A stretch of DNA of 42,066 nucleotides, taken from assembly GCA_019416935.1 (NCBI GenBank), contig DXWI01000019.1, positions 442 through 42,507 of the forward strand, given 5' to 3'. Source of the DNA: Clostridiales bacterium (GTDB lineage Bacteria; Bacillota; Clostridia; Christensenellales; CAG-138). Under the pieces are notes generated by a model. The model worked only from the letters and a program-made list of their open reading frames with translations, did not search any database and was not told where the DNA came from. Every line of letters starts with the position of its first letter. Position 1 is the stretch's first letter. The position numbers and the translations under genes are program-made. Positions 7,950 through 16,096 of this stretch are shown here, one piece after another.

Positions 7950-8601
7950 GGAATCGATATACGGGTCGCAGCAGCGTAAACGCTTCGATAAGCTCATCAA
8001 CGATAGCCCTGGAATAAGTTTTGCTCAGGGCGCTGGACGTATAGCAAAAGGTCAACGATTTACGGTTCAGCCAAGATGAGAGTTCTGTCGGACAGTCCCG
8101 AAACCTGGGCCGCCGGTACAGTTCTCCCTCAACGGAGAAGCGATTGACAAATGCAGGTGCCTCCACCAGCGAGAGAAACCTTTTCGGCTGAGCCAGCATT
8201 CTCGCACGCAGCGCATTCATCTGCGTCGTATCCGGGGCATACATCCCCATACCATAGCCGTAATGATCACGCTCAAATTCAGCGTAGACCACAAAGCACT
8301 CGCTGGTTCGCTTTTCGGCTGGTTTGAACGCCAGCCAAACATGATCCCGATATGGGGATTTGTCATGCGAATAGCGGGTATCGCGGCGAATCCGCGACAC
8401 AATTGTTGTCACCCGCTGGTTGAAGCTTGGATTCAGGGACAGCGCGGTTGGCAGCAACTCCGCAGCCAGTGCGCGCATGGGTTCCTGCACAACCCTTTTG
8501 TATCGATCTCGGTTTGCCTCAAAAAACTCCCTGTGGTTTTGGAACGCGATTTCCCAGAAGAACTGGTACATCTCCTCCGGACATCCGGAAAACTCGATCA
8601 T
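7933..8601 (-). CDS. DUF2461 family protein
   Basis: A 222-residue protein resembling the DUF2461 family of unknown function. Evidence is the N-terminal FWEIAFQNHREFFEANRDRYKR, the central VSRIRRDTRYSHDKSPYRDHVWLAFKP and the GYGMGMYAPD region. It appears cytosolic, with no signal or membrane segment. Its ATG overlaps the stop of the preceding surface-protein gene by 4 bp (ATGA), so it is the last gene of the tyrS operon. Its 3' end overlaps the + strand membrane-protein gene by 17 bp. Confidence 0.8.
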   Translation of the reverse strand: MIEFSGCPEEMYQFFWEIAFQNHREFFEANRDRYKRVVQEPMRALAAELLPTALSLNPSFNQRVTTIVSRIRRDTRYSHDKSPYRDHVWLAFKPAEKRTSECFVVYAEFERDHYGYGMGMYAPDTTQMNALRARMLAQPKRFLSLVEAPAFVNRFSVEGELYRRPRFRDCPTELSSWLNRKSLTFCYTSSALSKTYSRAIVDELIEAFTLLRPVYRFLMGLD

Positions 8602-10682
8602 TTGGTCTTCTCCCCGTCCGCCGCTTGTACGCGATGGATCTCTTGTTTTTTCTTTGGCAGCACAGCCGGCTCCTTATGGATGCTCATGTGCTTTGGCATC
8701 CCGGTATGGCTATCGCCGGACTGTTCGTCGTCAGCCTGCAGCCAAAACGCAATGTTCTCCTGAGGCGGTTGTTGCTGCGCCATGGCAGCCTGCCCATTCA
8801 TTGGTATTGAGGGCTCTGGGCTTTCATGCGTCTCTGCGTTGGTCCACCGCTTCTCGTAAGGCCTATTCTCCGGTGCTACCGTTGGATTGGGCGCTGCCTG
8901 ATCCGATGCATTCGTTTGAGGCATTCCGGCATCCTCCGGCGTTCCGTCATCGAATTCCGGCACGATGGGTGGGATCAGCGGCCGCTTGACGGGCACATAG
9001 TGCTGCCGGCGCTCCTCGGCAATGCGGACATAATCCGATGGACCGCGCGGAGCGCTCAGTCTTTGGGGCTCCGGCGCGTCCTCCATGAACGCTTCATCGA
9101 TCGACTCATCGATTTCCAGCTCCTCTGGCTCATCATCATCCAGCAAAAGCCCACCGGTCTTTTTGTGCTCCAGTACCGCAAGCACGATCAGCGCCACAAA
9201 AGCTGTGAGCATAATGCCGCCAACGATCAGCAAAACCGTAACCAGCGTGCGGTTCCAGTTGCCCACGGTTCCGATCGGTTCCGTTGTCGGGAGCGTTGTC
9301 GGTTCGGGTGTAGCCGTCGCAGTCGGATAAGCGACCGTCAGCATGGCGCCCGTCAGAAGGCGCTCCGTCCCCGCCGGGTCCGTTGCTTTCAATGAAAATG
9401 TCAGGTTGCGCGGGGAGCCGATGATCAGCTCGTCCTCATAGACGGTATCACCGGCAGGCAGCAATTCATAGGTTTTCAACTCCCCCAGCGTCGCTTCACT
9501 CAAAACCGCGTTCGTTAATTCGACCGCGCTATTGTTCCGCATTGTAACGCGCGCGCGCACGGCGCCGGTCTGCGCCGTCCAAGGTTCGAGGATCTCCGTA
9601 AGCAGTACCACGTCGATCTGTGAATCGTCCACAAAGGGATGCACTTCATAGACGGTATCGAATACCGGCGAATAATCTGCGCCGAACGCGTCCGTTCCCG
9701 TTAGCCGAAACGACACGTTGCGAACTGGCTCCGTTGAAATCGGTACGACGAGATAGGAGATCGTCCGGTTTTCTCCGGGGTTCAAAGAAAACGTATCCCC
9801 ATGTATGGGGTTGCTCAGTTCATCCGTTATCCGAATATCGGTGACCGACTGATTCCCTGTATTATTTGCGGTAATGGTAAACGGGACGCCCGCTGCCGTA
9901 GGCGTTCCCATTTCGACCTTCAGATCGATTTCTATTTGCACCATTGACAGCGTAATGGGATCTATCGCCGAAAATGTCTTGGTCTTGCCGTTTACATCAT
10001 ACGCAACCGTAGGCGCTGAGACAGCATCGGAATCCCCCATCGTATACACATAGGATTGCGTGATTTTTCCGCCGGCATTGAGCGTATGGTTGCGGAAAAT
10101 CGGGTTATCACTGATTTGCTCGTCGATGACGGTAATGTTCGTCATATCGAACTTGGTATCGTTTGACAGTTCATACGTCAGAGTGATCGTGTCCCCCTGC
10201 TTTGCGTATTCGCTGCTGACCGTTCTCTTTATGGAGATAACCGGCTCTACCGCGCGCGCAATCGTTACGGGAACCTCCATTGTAAATGGTTCGCCATATT
10301 TGAGCCAGCTCACCTGAAAGAGCTGCTCCAGACCGATTTTTGAATCCGGCACCTCATATTGCAGCGAAAAGGTTACGGAACCGCCCGGCGGAATAATGCA
10401 TCCCTCCATGCCGTCCACTTGAAAGATCGCATTGTCCAAACCAATGGTAATCTCATGGAGCTCGAAATCGGAGTAGTTCGAGATTTCAAATGTCAGAAGC
10501 ACCATGCCGCTTTCCGACAGCTCTGCCGGCTCCGCCTGAACCTCGACCTTTACCTCTTCCTTTTCCTTGTTTTTGTTCTTGTCGTTCTCCGCCATAGTGG
10601 GTATTGCAAACAGGATCGACAAAAGAACGCATACCAACAGAGTCAGCGCCAGGCGGAATTCTTTTCTCTTCATTGCAATCAT
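8598..10682 (-). CDS. Type I membrane surface protein with repeated beta-sandwich (DUF11/CARDB-like) ectodomain and long acidic cytoplasmic tail
   Basis: A 694-residue protein with these parts in order: signal peptide (LALTLLVCVLLSILFAIPTMAEN); Lys/Glu linker; several Ig-like modules of the NITVIDEQISDNPIFRNHTLNAGGK and DIRITDELSNPIHGDTFSLNPGENRTISY type, as in DUF11/COG1361 proteins; Thr/Pro linker (ATATPEPTTLPTTEP); one transmembrane helix near 478-503; and an intracellular tail of about 190 residues, acidic at first (DDDEPEELEIDESIDEAFMEDA) then Pro/Gln-rich. The start ATG 10682 overlaps the yigZ stop by 4 bp; ATG 10673 is the alternative. Function unknown. Its position inside a tyrS operon is unusual. 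A scaffold or adhesion role is only a guess. Confidence 0.75.
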   Translation of the reverse strand: MIAMKRKEFRLALTLLVCVLLSILFAIPTMAENDKNKNKEKEEVKVEVQAEPAELSESGMVLLTFEISNYSDFELHEITIGLDNAIFQVDGMEGCIIPPGGSVTFSLQYEVPDSKIGLEQLFQVSWLKYGEPFTMEVPVTIARAVEPVISIKRTVSSEYAKQGDTITLTYELSNDTKFDMTNITVIDEQISDNPIFRNHTLNAGGKITQSYVYTMGDSDAVSAPTVAYDVNGKTKTFSAIDPITLSMVQIEIDLKVEMGTPTAAGVPFTITANNTGNQSVTDIRITDELSNPIHGDTFSLNPGENRTISYLVVPISTEPVRNVSFRLTGTDAFGADYSPVFDTVYEVHPFVDDSQIDVVLLTEILEPWTAQTGAVRARVTMRNNSAVELTNAVLSEATLGELKTYELLPAGDTVYEDELIIGSPRNLTFSLKATDPAGTERLLTGAMLTVAYPTATATPEPTTLPTTEPIGTVGNWNRTLVTVLLIVGGIMLTAFVALIVLAVLEHKKTGGLLLDDDEPEELEIDESIDEAFMEDAPEPQRLSAPRGPSDYVRIAEERRQHYVPVKRPLIPPIVPEFDDGTPEDAGMPQTNASDQAAPNPTVAPENRPYEKRWTNAETHESPEPSIPMNGQAAMAQQQPPQENIAFWLQADDEQSGDSHTGMPKHMSIHKEPAVLPKKKQEIHRVQAADGEKTK

Positions 10683-11350
10683 CGCTCCTCTTTTTCCTGC
10701 TCCTGCATTGCCGGTTCGGGAGAAGGGAATGGCCGCATATCATGCGCTGTGATCAGCGGTCGGACGCTGCCGTCCGTTCGATCGACCACCGCATGTATTA
10801 GCCCGGCAGCTTCCTCCTCAAACGCCCAAACGGAGGCGTTGACCTCCGCCTCATACTGTACGGACGCAATTTGGACATGCTGCGACCGTTCGCGCAGCAG
10901 CGTTTCCACTCGGCCCCATAAGGCGTACGGAACGCGCAGCGTCAGCTTTGCGCAGCGATGTATCTCCAACTTGCCGGCAGCTTCAATAGCCGCTGCTGCA
11001 GCCGATGCATATGCGCGAACCAGACCGCCGGCGCCCAACAGGATACCGCCAAAATATCTGGTAACCACAACCAGAACATCTGTAACACCGATGCGGCGAA
11101 TCGCTTCCATCATCGGCATGCCTGCGGATCCGGATGGCTCTCCATCATCGGAAAAGCGGGCGCAGGCGCCATGTTCGCCGATGGAATAAGCATAACAGTT
11201 ATGCGTCGCATCCCAATGCTGTCTACGAATCCGTTCCAGCAGCGCCAGCGCTTCCTGTTCATTGGTCACAGGGAAACAACGACCGATGAACCGTGATCGC
11301 TTGATTACCTGCTCGATCTCGCTCTCCTGTTTAACGGTACGATATGCCAT
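10679..11350 (-). CDS. YigZ/IMPACT family protein
   Basis: A 223-residue member of the YigZ/YvyE family, which is related to eukaryotic IMPACT. Visible motifs are KRSRFIGRCFPVTNEQEA at the N-terminus, ATHNCYAYSIG, FSDDGEPSGSAGMPMMEAIR (the family signature DGEPSG[TS]AG) and VVVTRYFGGILLGAGGLVRAYASAA. The C-terminal ferredoxin-like domain (LTLRVPYALWGRVETLLRERS...) is of the DUF1949 type. The tail is Glu/Gln-rich. The biochemical role is unsettled; family members are thought to bind nucleic acid or ribosome-linked factors. The ATG directly follows the tyrS TAA, so the two are co-transcribed. Confidence 0.93.
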   Translation of the reverse strand: MAYRTVKQESEIEQVIKRSRFIGRCFPVTNEQEALALLERIRRQHWDATHNCYAYSIGEHGACARFSDDGEPSGSAGMPMMEAIRRIGVTDVLVVVTRYFGGILLGAGGLVRAYASAAAAAIEAAGKLEIHRCAKLTLRVPYALWGRVETLLRERSQHVQIASVQYEAEVNASVWAFEEEAAGLIHAVVDRTDGSVRPLITAHDMRPFPSPEPAMQEQEKEER

Positions 11351-12583
11351 TTATGCGCGCTTCATTCTGCAAAAGCTCTTCTTTCCCTTGCGAAGAATGA
11401 TGCCATCGCCATCCAGCGCATCGGGTGACAGCGTTTCCTGAAAGGATGCCACCTTTCTTTCCCCCGCAAACACGGCCCCATCGTTGATGAGCCGCCGGGC
11501 ATCCGACTTGGACTTTGCCAAATTGGCCAACACCAACAGATCCGGAAGGCGCAGGCCGCTCTCCGCTATCTGCTGCTCGGTGAGCGAGACGGATGGCATA
11601 TGCGAAAAATCGTTCCCGCCGGAGAACAGTGCTTCCGCAGCGGACTGCGCCTTGTCCGCCTCGTCCGTGCCATGCACCTGCTCGGTTAGCGTGTACGCGA
11701 GAACTCGCTTTGCTTCGTTGATCGCGGCATCCTTCAGAGAGCCAAGGCGCTTGACCTCATCCATAGGCAGGAAGGTCAGCAGTGCCAAGCAGCGCTCTAC
11801 ATCCGCATCGTCGATGTTTCTCCAGTACTGGTAAAAATCATACGGACTGCAGCGATTCGGGTCGAGCCAGAGCGCGCCCTTTTCTGTCTTGCCCATCTTT
11901 TTTCCTTCGCTGGTGGTCAGCAGCGATGTCGTTAAGGCGTAGGCCGGCTTTTGTTCCTTTCTCCGAATCAGATCCGCACCGCCAAGAATATTGCTCCACT
12001 GGTCGTCTCCGCCCATCTCCAAAATGCAGCCGGTCTCACGATTGAGCATCAGGAAATCGTAACTCTGCATCAGCATATAGCTCATTTCAAAGAAGGTTAG
12101 ACCGCGTTCCATGCGCTGTTTATAACACTCGCAGCGGAGCATGCTGTTTACGGAAAAATGCACGCCGATATCGCGCATGAAATCCAGGAAGTTCAGGCTG
12201 CGAATCCAGTCCGCATTGTTGTAAACAAGGGCCTTTCCGTCCGAGAAGTCGATCAACCGCGCCATCTGCTTCTGGAAGCAGGACGCATTGTGATCGATTT
12301 CCTCATTGGACATCATGCGGCGCATATCTGTTTTTCCAGAGGGGTCTCCGATCATTGCCGTGCCGCCGCCGAGCAAAACGATCGGGCGGTGGCCGGCCCG
12401 CTGCATATGCGCCATGGTCATCAACGCAACGTAGTGACCAATATGTAGACTATCGGCTGTTGGGTCAAAGCCAATATAAAACGTTACTTTTTCCCTGCCC
12501 AACAACTCCCGCAATTCTTCGGGGTGTGAGCATTGTTTCAAAAAGCCGCGCTCTTCCAAAATGTCGTAGACGTTTCGTTCCAT
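11351..12583 (-). CDS. tyrS: Tyrosyl-tRNA synthetase
   Basis: A 410-residue class I aminoacyl-tRNA synthetase that charges tRNA-Tyr. It has the HIGH motif in DSLHIGHYVAL, a KMSKS variant in GKKMGKTEKGALW, the tyrosine pocket (YMLMQSYDFLML, GGDDQWSNILGG) and a C-terminal S4-type RNA-binding domain (LPDLLVLANLAKSKSDARRLINDGAVFAGE). Start ATG 12583 (MERNVYDILEERGFL) lies about 9 nt after AGAGGAG; the open frame extends to 12643 without support. It heads an operon with yigZ, the surface protein and DUF2461. The upstream space is only about 30 bp from the -10, so there is no room for a T-box leader. Confidence 0.97.
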   Translation of the reverse strand: MERNVYDILEERGFLKQCSHPEELRELLGREKVTFYIGFDPTADSLHIGHYVALMTMAHMQRAGHRPIVLLGGGTAMIGDPSGKTDMRRMMSNEEIDHNASCFQKQMARLIDFSDGKALVYNNADWIRSLNFLDFMRDIGVHFSVNSMLRCECYKQRMERGLTFFEMSYMLMQSYDFLMLNRETGCILEMGGDDQWSNILGGADLIRRKEQKPAYALTTSLLTTSEGKKMGKTEKGALWLDPNRCSPYDFYQYWRNIDDADVERCLALLTFLPMDEVKRLGSLKDAAINEAKRVLAYTLTEQVHGTDEADKAQSAAEALFSGGNDFSHMPSVSLTEQQIAESGLRLPDLLVLANLAKSKSDARRLINDGAVFAGERKVASFQETLSPDALDGDGIILRKGKKSFCRMKRA

Positions 12584-12614
12584 GTTTCTATTCTCCTCTT
12601 TCCCATATGCCGAT

Positions 12615-12643
12615 ATCATATCAAACAAACGAGGAAAGCGCAA
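12615..12643 (-). promoter_or_regulatory. Sigma-A-type promoter of the tyrS operon
   Basis: TTGCGC (12638-12643), a 17-bp spacer and TATGAT (12615-12620) on the minus strand. The predicted leader is only about 25 nt. Confidence 0.7.
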
Positions 12644-12737
12644 CTTGCCGCTCCATCGTTCCGACCCAGATTTGCACTGATTTTCAGCTGTTTTTTGAAA
12701 ATTCTCAAAACGGTTACAAATTTTCCAAGCAAATAGA

Positions 12738-12764
12738 AAGAGCGTACCCTATGGATACGCTCTT
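12738..12764 (-). terminator. Intrinsic terminator of rpmE
   Basis: A hairpin with AAGAGCGTA/TACGCTCTT arms and an inner GG/CC with a bulge, followed on the minus strand by T-rich TTTCTATTTG. It lies about 20 bp downstream of the rpmE stop. Confidence 0.75.
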
Positions 12765-12783
12765 CAAATGGCACAAAAATTTC

Positions 12784-12981
12784 TTACATGCCGTAACGCT
12801 TTTTGAAGCGGTCGACACGTCCACCGCTGTCAACCAGCTTCTGACGGCCGGTGAAAAACGGGTGGCATTTGCTGCAAATTTCGACCTTCAACTCACCGCG
12901 GGTCGAGCCGGTCGTAAACGTTTCACCACAAGCGCAATGAACCGTTGCTTCGCCATAAGACGGATGGATGTCCTTCTTCAT
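12784..12981 (-). CDS. rpmE: Ribosomal protein bL31 (zinc-binding form)
   Basis: A 65-residue 50S subunit protein. MKKDIHPSYGEATVHCACGETFTTGSTRGELKVEICSKCHPFFTGRQKLVDSGGRVDRFKKRYGM has all the family landmarks, including the Cys pairs CACG and CSKC that bind zinc, so this is the C+ type. Start ATG 12981 is 9 nt after GAAGGAG; the open frame upstream to 13059 runs through the promoter. It sits downstream of rho, as in many Firmicutes, with its own promoter and terminator. Confidence 0.97.
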   Translation of the reverse strand: MKKDIHPSYGEATVHCACGETFTTGSTRGELKVEICSKCHPFFTGRQKLVDSGGRVDRFKKRYGM

Positions 12982-13015
12982 GATATTCACTCCTTCAAAA
13001 ACACTACCGATAATA

Positions 13016-13044
13016 ATTATATGCGCTTTGTCCAGAAAAAGCAA
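13016..13044 (-). promoter_or_regulatory. Sigma-A-type promoter of rpmE
   Basis: TTGCTT (13039-13044), a 17-bp spacer and TATAAT (13016-13021) on the minus strand, about 35 bp before the rpmE start and after the rho stop. Confidence 0.75.
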
Positions 13045-13077
13045 GCACTTTTTCAGCATAAAACACTGTTCTGCACA

Positions 13078-14904
13078 CTATTTTCCAAATCGGTTGGAGG
13101 CTGTATAGCCATCCTTCTCATAAATGCGAACCCAGTCCTTGACACGCTGGAGGAATTCCTCGTTTGTGGCGGTCTTATCCAGCATGCCAATGAGCTGCTC
13201 AGTCACCTCCGCCGGGTTGCCGCCAGACAGCACACGCCGAATGGTCCGCACTCCCTCCAGCTCAGATTGTGAAAGCAGCAAATCGTCGCGGCGGGTTCCC
13301 GATTTATAAATATCAATTGCCGGGAATATCCGCTTTTCCGATAGTTTGCGATCCAGATGGATCTCCATATTGCCCGTGCCTTTGAACTCCTCATAGACCA
13401 TATCGTCCATACGGCTGCCCGTTTCGGACAATGCCGTTGCGATAACCGTCAAGCTACCGCCATTTTCGATGTTTCTGGCTGCACCGAAAAAGCGCTTGGG
13501 CTTGTGCAGCGCGCCCGGATCCATACCGCCGGAGAGCGTCCGGCCCGTTGGAGGAATCGTTAGGTTGTAGGCTCTCGCCAATCTCGTCAGGCTGTCCATC
13601 AGAATCACGACATCCTTGCCGTGCTCGACAAGCCGCATCGCGCGTTCAAGCACCATTTCCGCTACGCGCGTATGATGCTCCGGAAGCTCGTCGAACGTCG
13701 AATACAGAACCTCGCCCCGAATGGACCGCTGCATATCCGTGACCTCTTCCGGCCGCTCGTCGATCAGCAGGACGATCAAATGCGTGTCGGGATAGTTGTC
13801 GGCAATTCCATTTGCAATGCTCTTCAAAAGGGTCGTTTTGCCGGCCTTAGGCTGCGAAACGATCATCGCGCGCTGTCCCTTACCAATCGGTGCAATGAGG
13901 TCGATCAGGCGAATGGACAGATCATTCTTTCGCCCGGTCCTCTCCAACGTGTAGCGTTCATCCGGGAAAATGGGAACCAAATTTTCAAATGGCGTTCTCT
14001 CAGACAGCTTTTCCGGATCCATGCCATTGACTGCCGTGATATAGAGCAGCGCAAGGAAGCGCTCGTTCTCTTTGGACGGACGTGTTTTGCCCGTCACCAA
14101 ATCGCCGGTCCGCAGACCGAAGCGGCGGATTTGAGCAATCGATACGTAAACGTCGTGTGCGCCGGACAGGTAATTTTCGGAACGCAAAAAACCATATCCA
14201 TCCGGGAGCACCTCAAGCACACCCTCCGCATCTCCGCATTCACCGGTTTGCAGCATTTCCGGAACAGCAGGGTTGCTCGTACCATAATCCTTATTATAGT
14301 ACCCCTCCTGCCGGTTGCGGTATCGACGATCATCATCATACCCGGTTTCCGGCATCCCGTAGGCTTGCTGCCGCTCCGCATACGGTTGCTGGTAACCGCC
14401 ACGCTGCTGATAGCCCCCCTGATACCCATTCTGCTGATAACCGTTTTGATAGCCGCCCTGATATCCGCCTTGATAGGAGGGCTGATAACCGCCCTGCTGA
14501 TATCCATTCCGGCGCGGCTGATATCCCCCCTGTTGATAGTTTCTCGAATCGTAGGCGGGCTTCTGGTAGTTTTGCTGCGGCCTTGGCGTGTATGCCGGCC
14601 GCATTCTCGGCGCAGCAGCATCCGGCGCAACCATCGGGCGCGGTTCCACCGGAACCGACGGCGTATCCGCTTCCGGTCGAGCCGCTGGCTGCGCGGGCTG
14701 ATGGGGCTGCGCGGGCGCTCCGCTATCCTCCGCTGCAGCGGTTGCTTCATCAGCAGTCGCATCCGAGAGTGGTACGGTTCCGCCATTCATAATGATACGA
14801 ACAAGGTCGGATTTTCGATACTTTGTAATAGACTTCACGCCTTGCAGCTTTGCAATTTCGCGCAGATCGCCAAGACTCTTCGCCTCTAATTGTTCTTGAT
14901 TCAA
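13078..14904 (-). CDS. rho: Transcription termination factor Rho with a long Tyr/Gln/Gly-rich disordered insert
   Basis: A 608-residue hexameric RNA helicase/ATPase. Residues 1-42 are the Rho N-terminal helical domain (LGDLREIAKLQGVKSITKYRKSDLVRII). About 46-215 is a low-complexity insert: first Ala/Pro-rich, then from about 101 to 210 GGYQ/NGYQQ-type repeats with about 21 tyrosines. 219-295 is the cold-shock-like primary RNA-binding domain (GVLEVLPDGYGFLRSENY). The RecA-like core has Walker A QPKAGKTTLL (351-360), Walker B VVILMDSLTRLARAYN (432-447) and the Q-loop region ATALSETGSRMDD. The start is TTG 14904, 7 nt after GGAG; no ATG competes. A consensus promoter lies upstream and rpmE downstream. 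Firmicute Rho is usually about 420-450 residues, so the extra length is all in the insert. Confidence 0.97.
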   Translation of the reverse strand: MNQEQLEAKSLGDLREIAKLQGVKSITKYRKSDLVRIIMNGGTVPLSDATADEATAAAEDSGAPAQPHQPAQPAARPEADTPSVPVEPRPMVAPDAAAPRMRPAYTPRPQQNYQKPAYDSRNYQQGGYQPRRNGYQQGGYQPSYQGGYQGGYQNGYQQNGYQGGYQQRGGYQQPYAERQQAYGMPETGYDDDRRYRNRQEGYYNKDYGTSNPAVPEMLQTGECGDAEGVLEVLPDGYGFLRSENYLSGAHDVYVSIAQIRRFGLRTGDLVTGKTRPSKENERFLALLYITAVNGMDPEKLSERTPFENLVPIFPDERYTLERTGRKNDLSIRLIDLIAPIGKGQRAMIVSQPKAGKTTLLKSIANGIADNYPDTHLIVLLIDERPEEVTDMQRSIRGEVLYSTFDELPEHHTRVAEMVLERAMRLVEHGKDVVILMDSLTRLARAYNLTIPPTGRTLSGGMDPGALHKPKRFFGAARNIENGGSLTVIATALSETGSRMDDMVYEEFKGTGNMEIHLDRKLSEKRIFPAIDIYKSGTRRDDLLLSQSELEGVRTIRRVLSGGNPAEVTEQLIGMLDKTATNEEFLQRVKDWVRIYEKDGYTASNRFGK

Positions 14905-14990
14905 TTCGGTGCTCCTCTCTTAATTAAGGAAATGATGATCTAGAATAAGTGCACGCAATTCGTATGCAACTAATACCCTCTCGATTATTT

Positions 14991-15019
14991 ATCATACTAT
15001 TCGATCTAACCCGTGTCAA
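14991..15019 (-). promoter_or_regulatory. Consensus sigma-A promoter of rho
   Basis: TTGACA (15014-15019), a 17-bp spacer and TATGAT (14991-14996) on the minus strand, giving a leader of about 80 nt. This is one of the two best promoter matches in the window. A leader this long could allow Rho autoregulation, but no specific element is visible. Confidence 0.85.
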
Positions 15020-15173
15020 GCAATGGCGCTAAGGATTTCACATCTTTCTCACGATTCGTCACAATATCCGGCACATTCTCCGCGCAGTAGCCGCCCGCGC
15101 CTAACATACCTGTCCCAATGCCTGCATATGATCTGGTAAATGGAACGCATCATCAACTTTGGGGGGATTGCGC

Positions 15174-15470
15174 ATGACTGATCGCAGAGACAATGATTTG
15201 ACAAAACTCCGACCGCGCGCACACAGCATCCATATCGACAATCGCATGCGTATCAGCGTAACGGGCGTTGCCGATGTGGAGAGCTTCAACGAACAGGACG
15301 TGATGCTCATGACTGAAGCGGGACCGCTGAACATTGTGGGAACAAACCTCCATCTTGCCAAGCTTAATCTCGAGGATGGCCAAATCAGCATTGAAGGGGA
15401 AATCCTTGCGCTCGATTACGAGCCGCCCGAAGCGGAACGACGCGGCCTGTTTGGCAAGGTGTTCCGCTGA
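15174..15470 (+). CDS. yabP: Sporulation protein YabP
   Basis: A 98-residue protein of the YabP/YqfC family, conserved in endospore formers and needed for normal spore formation in Bacillus. The motif HSIHIDNRMRISVTGVADVESFNEQDVMLMTEAGPLNIVGTNLHLAKLNLEDGQISIEGEILALDYE matches the family fold (repetitive beta-strands). ATG 15174 is 7 nt after GGGGGG. Its stop overlaps the yabQ start, and divIC and a Ppx gene follow, the usual order. In Bacillus this gene is under a mother-cell sigma factor; I could not find a convincing SigE-type promoter in the 150 bp upstream. Confidence 0.9.
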   Translation: MTDRRDNDLTKLRPRAHSIHIDNRMRISVTGVADVESFNEQDVMLMTEAGPLNIVGTNLHLAKLNLEDGQISIEGEILALDYEPPEAERRGLFGKVFR

Positions 15471-15793
15471 TGGCCGAACATGTTTCCGCTCAGCCCTATG
15501 CAGCGCTGGCATTTTTATATGCCGGTATTGTCAGCGGTCTGCTCTACGACATACTGCGACTGGTGCGACGGATCCTTCGCGGCAAGCTCTCGGAAATTCT
15601 GTTTGATCTCCTGTTTGCGGCCGGTCTTGGTGTCATCACGGCCGTCGCACTTTTGCTCGGCACAGGCGGCAGAATCCGGCTCTATGTGTTTCTGCTTACC
15701 GCTTTGGGCTTTGCATTGGAGCAATTCACGGTCTATGGGATGATTTCACGCATCGTTCACAGATGCATGAACAAAAAAGCTGGATTCCGCTAG
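15470..15793 (+). CDS. yabQ: Spore cortex protein YabQ
   Basis: A 107-residue membrane protein with about three hydrophobic segments (AALAFLYAGIVSGLLYDIL, LFDLLFAAGLGVITAVALLLG, LYVFLLTALGFALEQFTVYG). The YAGIVSGLLYDILRLVRRI start is characteristic of YabQ, a forespore-outer-membrane protein required for cortex formation in Bacillus. Its ATG overlaps the yabP stop by 1 bp (TGATG), so translation is coupled. divIC starts 21 bp beyond the stop. Confidence 0.9.
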   Translation: MAEHVSAQPYAALAFLYAGIVSGLLYDILRLVRRILRGKLSEILFDLLFAAGLGVITAVALLLGTGGRIRLYVFLLTALGFALEQFTVYGMISRIVHRCMNKKAGFR

Positions 15794-15802
15794 AAAGTAT
15801 GC

Positions 15803-15808
15803 TATACT
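15803..15808 (+). promoter_or_regulatory. Possible -10 element placing the divIC transcript start at its ATG
   Basis: TATACT lies 6 nt before the divIC ATG, so transcription from it would begin at or next to the start codon. No good -35 is visible at 16-18 bp (best CTGGAT), and there is no ribosome binding site before this ATG. A leaderless transcript is one reading; coupling to yabQ is the other. Confidence 0.35.
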
Positions 15809-15814
15809 GATTAT

Positions 15815-16096
15815 ATGGCGAAGAAGACTCGTTTCAAACTGAAAACACGGTATGTCATTCTGGCGTTTTTGCTTGCTTTTTGCATCATGAGCGGCATTTA
15901 CCTGTCGCAGCAAACCAAGCTGACGGCGATCACCGAGGAAACTGCCGCATTGCAGCAGCAGCTCGATGCTTTGAAGGTGGAAGAGGAGCGTCTTGAGCGC
16001 ATGTTAGAGTATATGCAAACGGACGAATATCTGCTGCAATACGCAAGAGAAAAGTTGGGCTATGTGTTTCCAAACGATATAAAATTCTATGAATGA
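15815..16096 (+). CDS. divIC: Septum formation initiator family protein (DivIC/FtsB)
   Basis: A 93-residue bitopic membrane protein: basic N-terminus, one membrane helix (YVILAFLLAFCIMSGIYL), then an extracytoplasmic coiled coil (TAITEETAALQQQLDALKVEEERLERMLEYM) ending in DEYLLQYAREKLGYVFPND, the FtsB/DivIC signature. It bridges the division complex with FtsL and DivIB/FtsQ. The location after yabP-yabQ is the conserved Firmicute arrangement. No Shine-Dalgarno sequence precedes ATG 15815. The last 8 bp overlap the start of the Ppx/GppA gene. Confidence 0.92.
   Translation: MAKKTRFKLKTRYVILAFLLAFCIMSGIYLSQQTKLTAITEETAALQQQLDALKVEEERLERMLEYMQTDEYLLQYAREKLGYVFPNDIKFYE

Noticed and set aside
12584..12737. 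T-box leader for tyrS
   Set aside because: The promoter lies only about 30 bp before the start, and the upstream sequence is the rpmE terminator; no T-box or specifier structure is visible.
13621..14889. Long plus-strand open frame (422 codons) opposite rho
   Set aside because: Rho on the minus strand is unambiguous; the other frame is a by-product of its codon composition.
15070..15173. SigE-type promoter before yabP
   Set aside because: A GCATATG could serve as -35 but the best -10-like CATCATCA lies at the wrong spacing.
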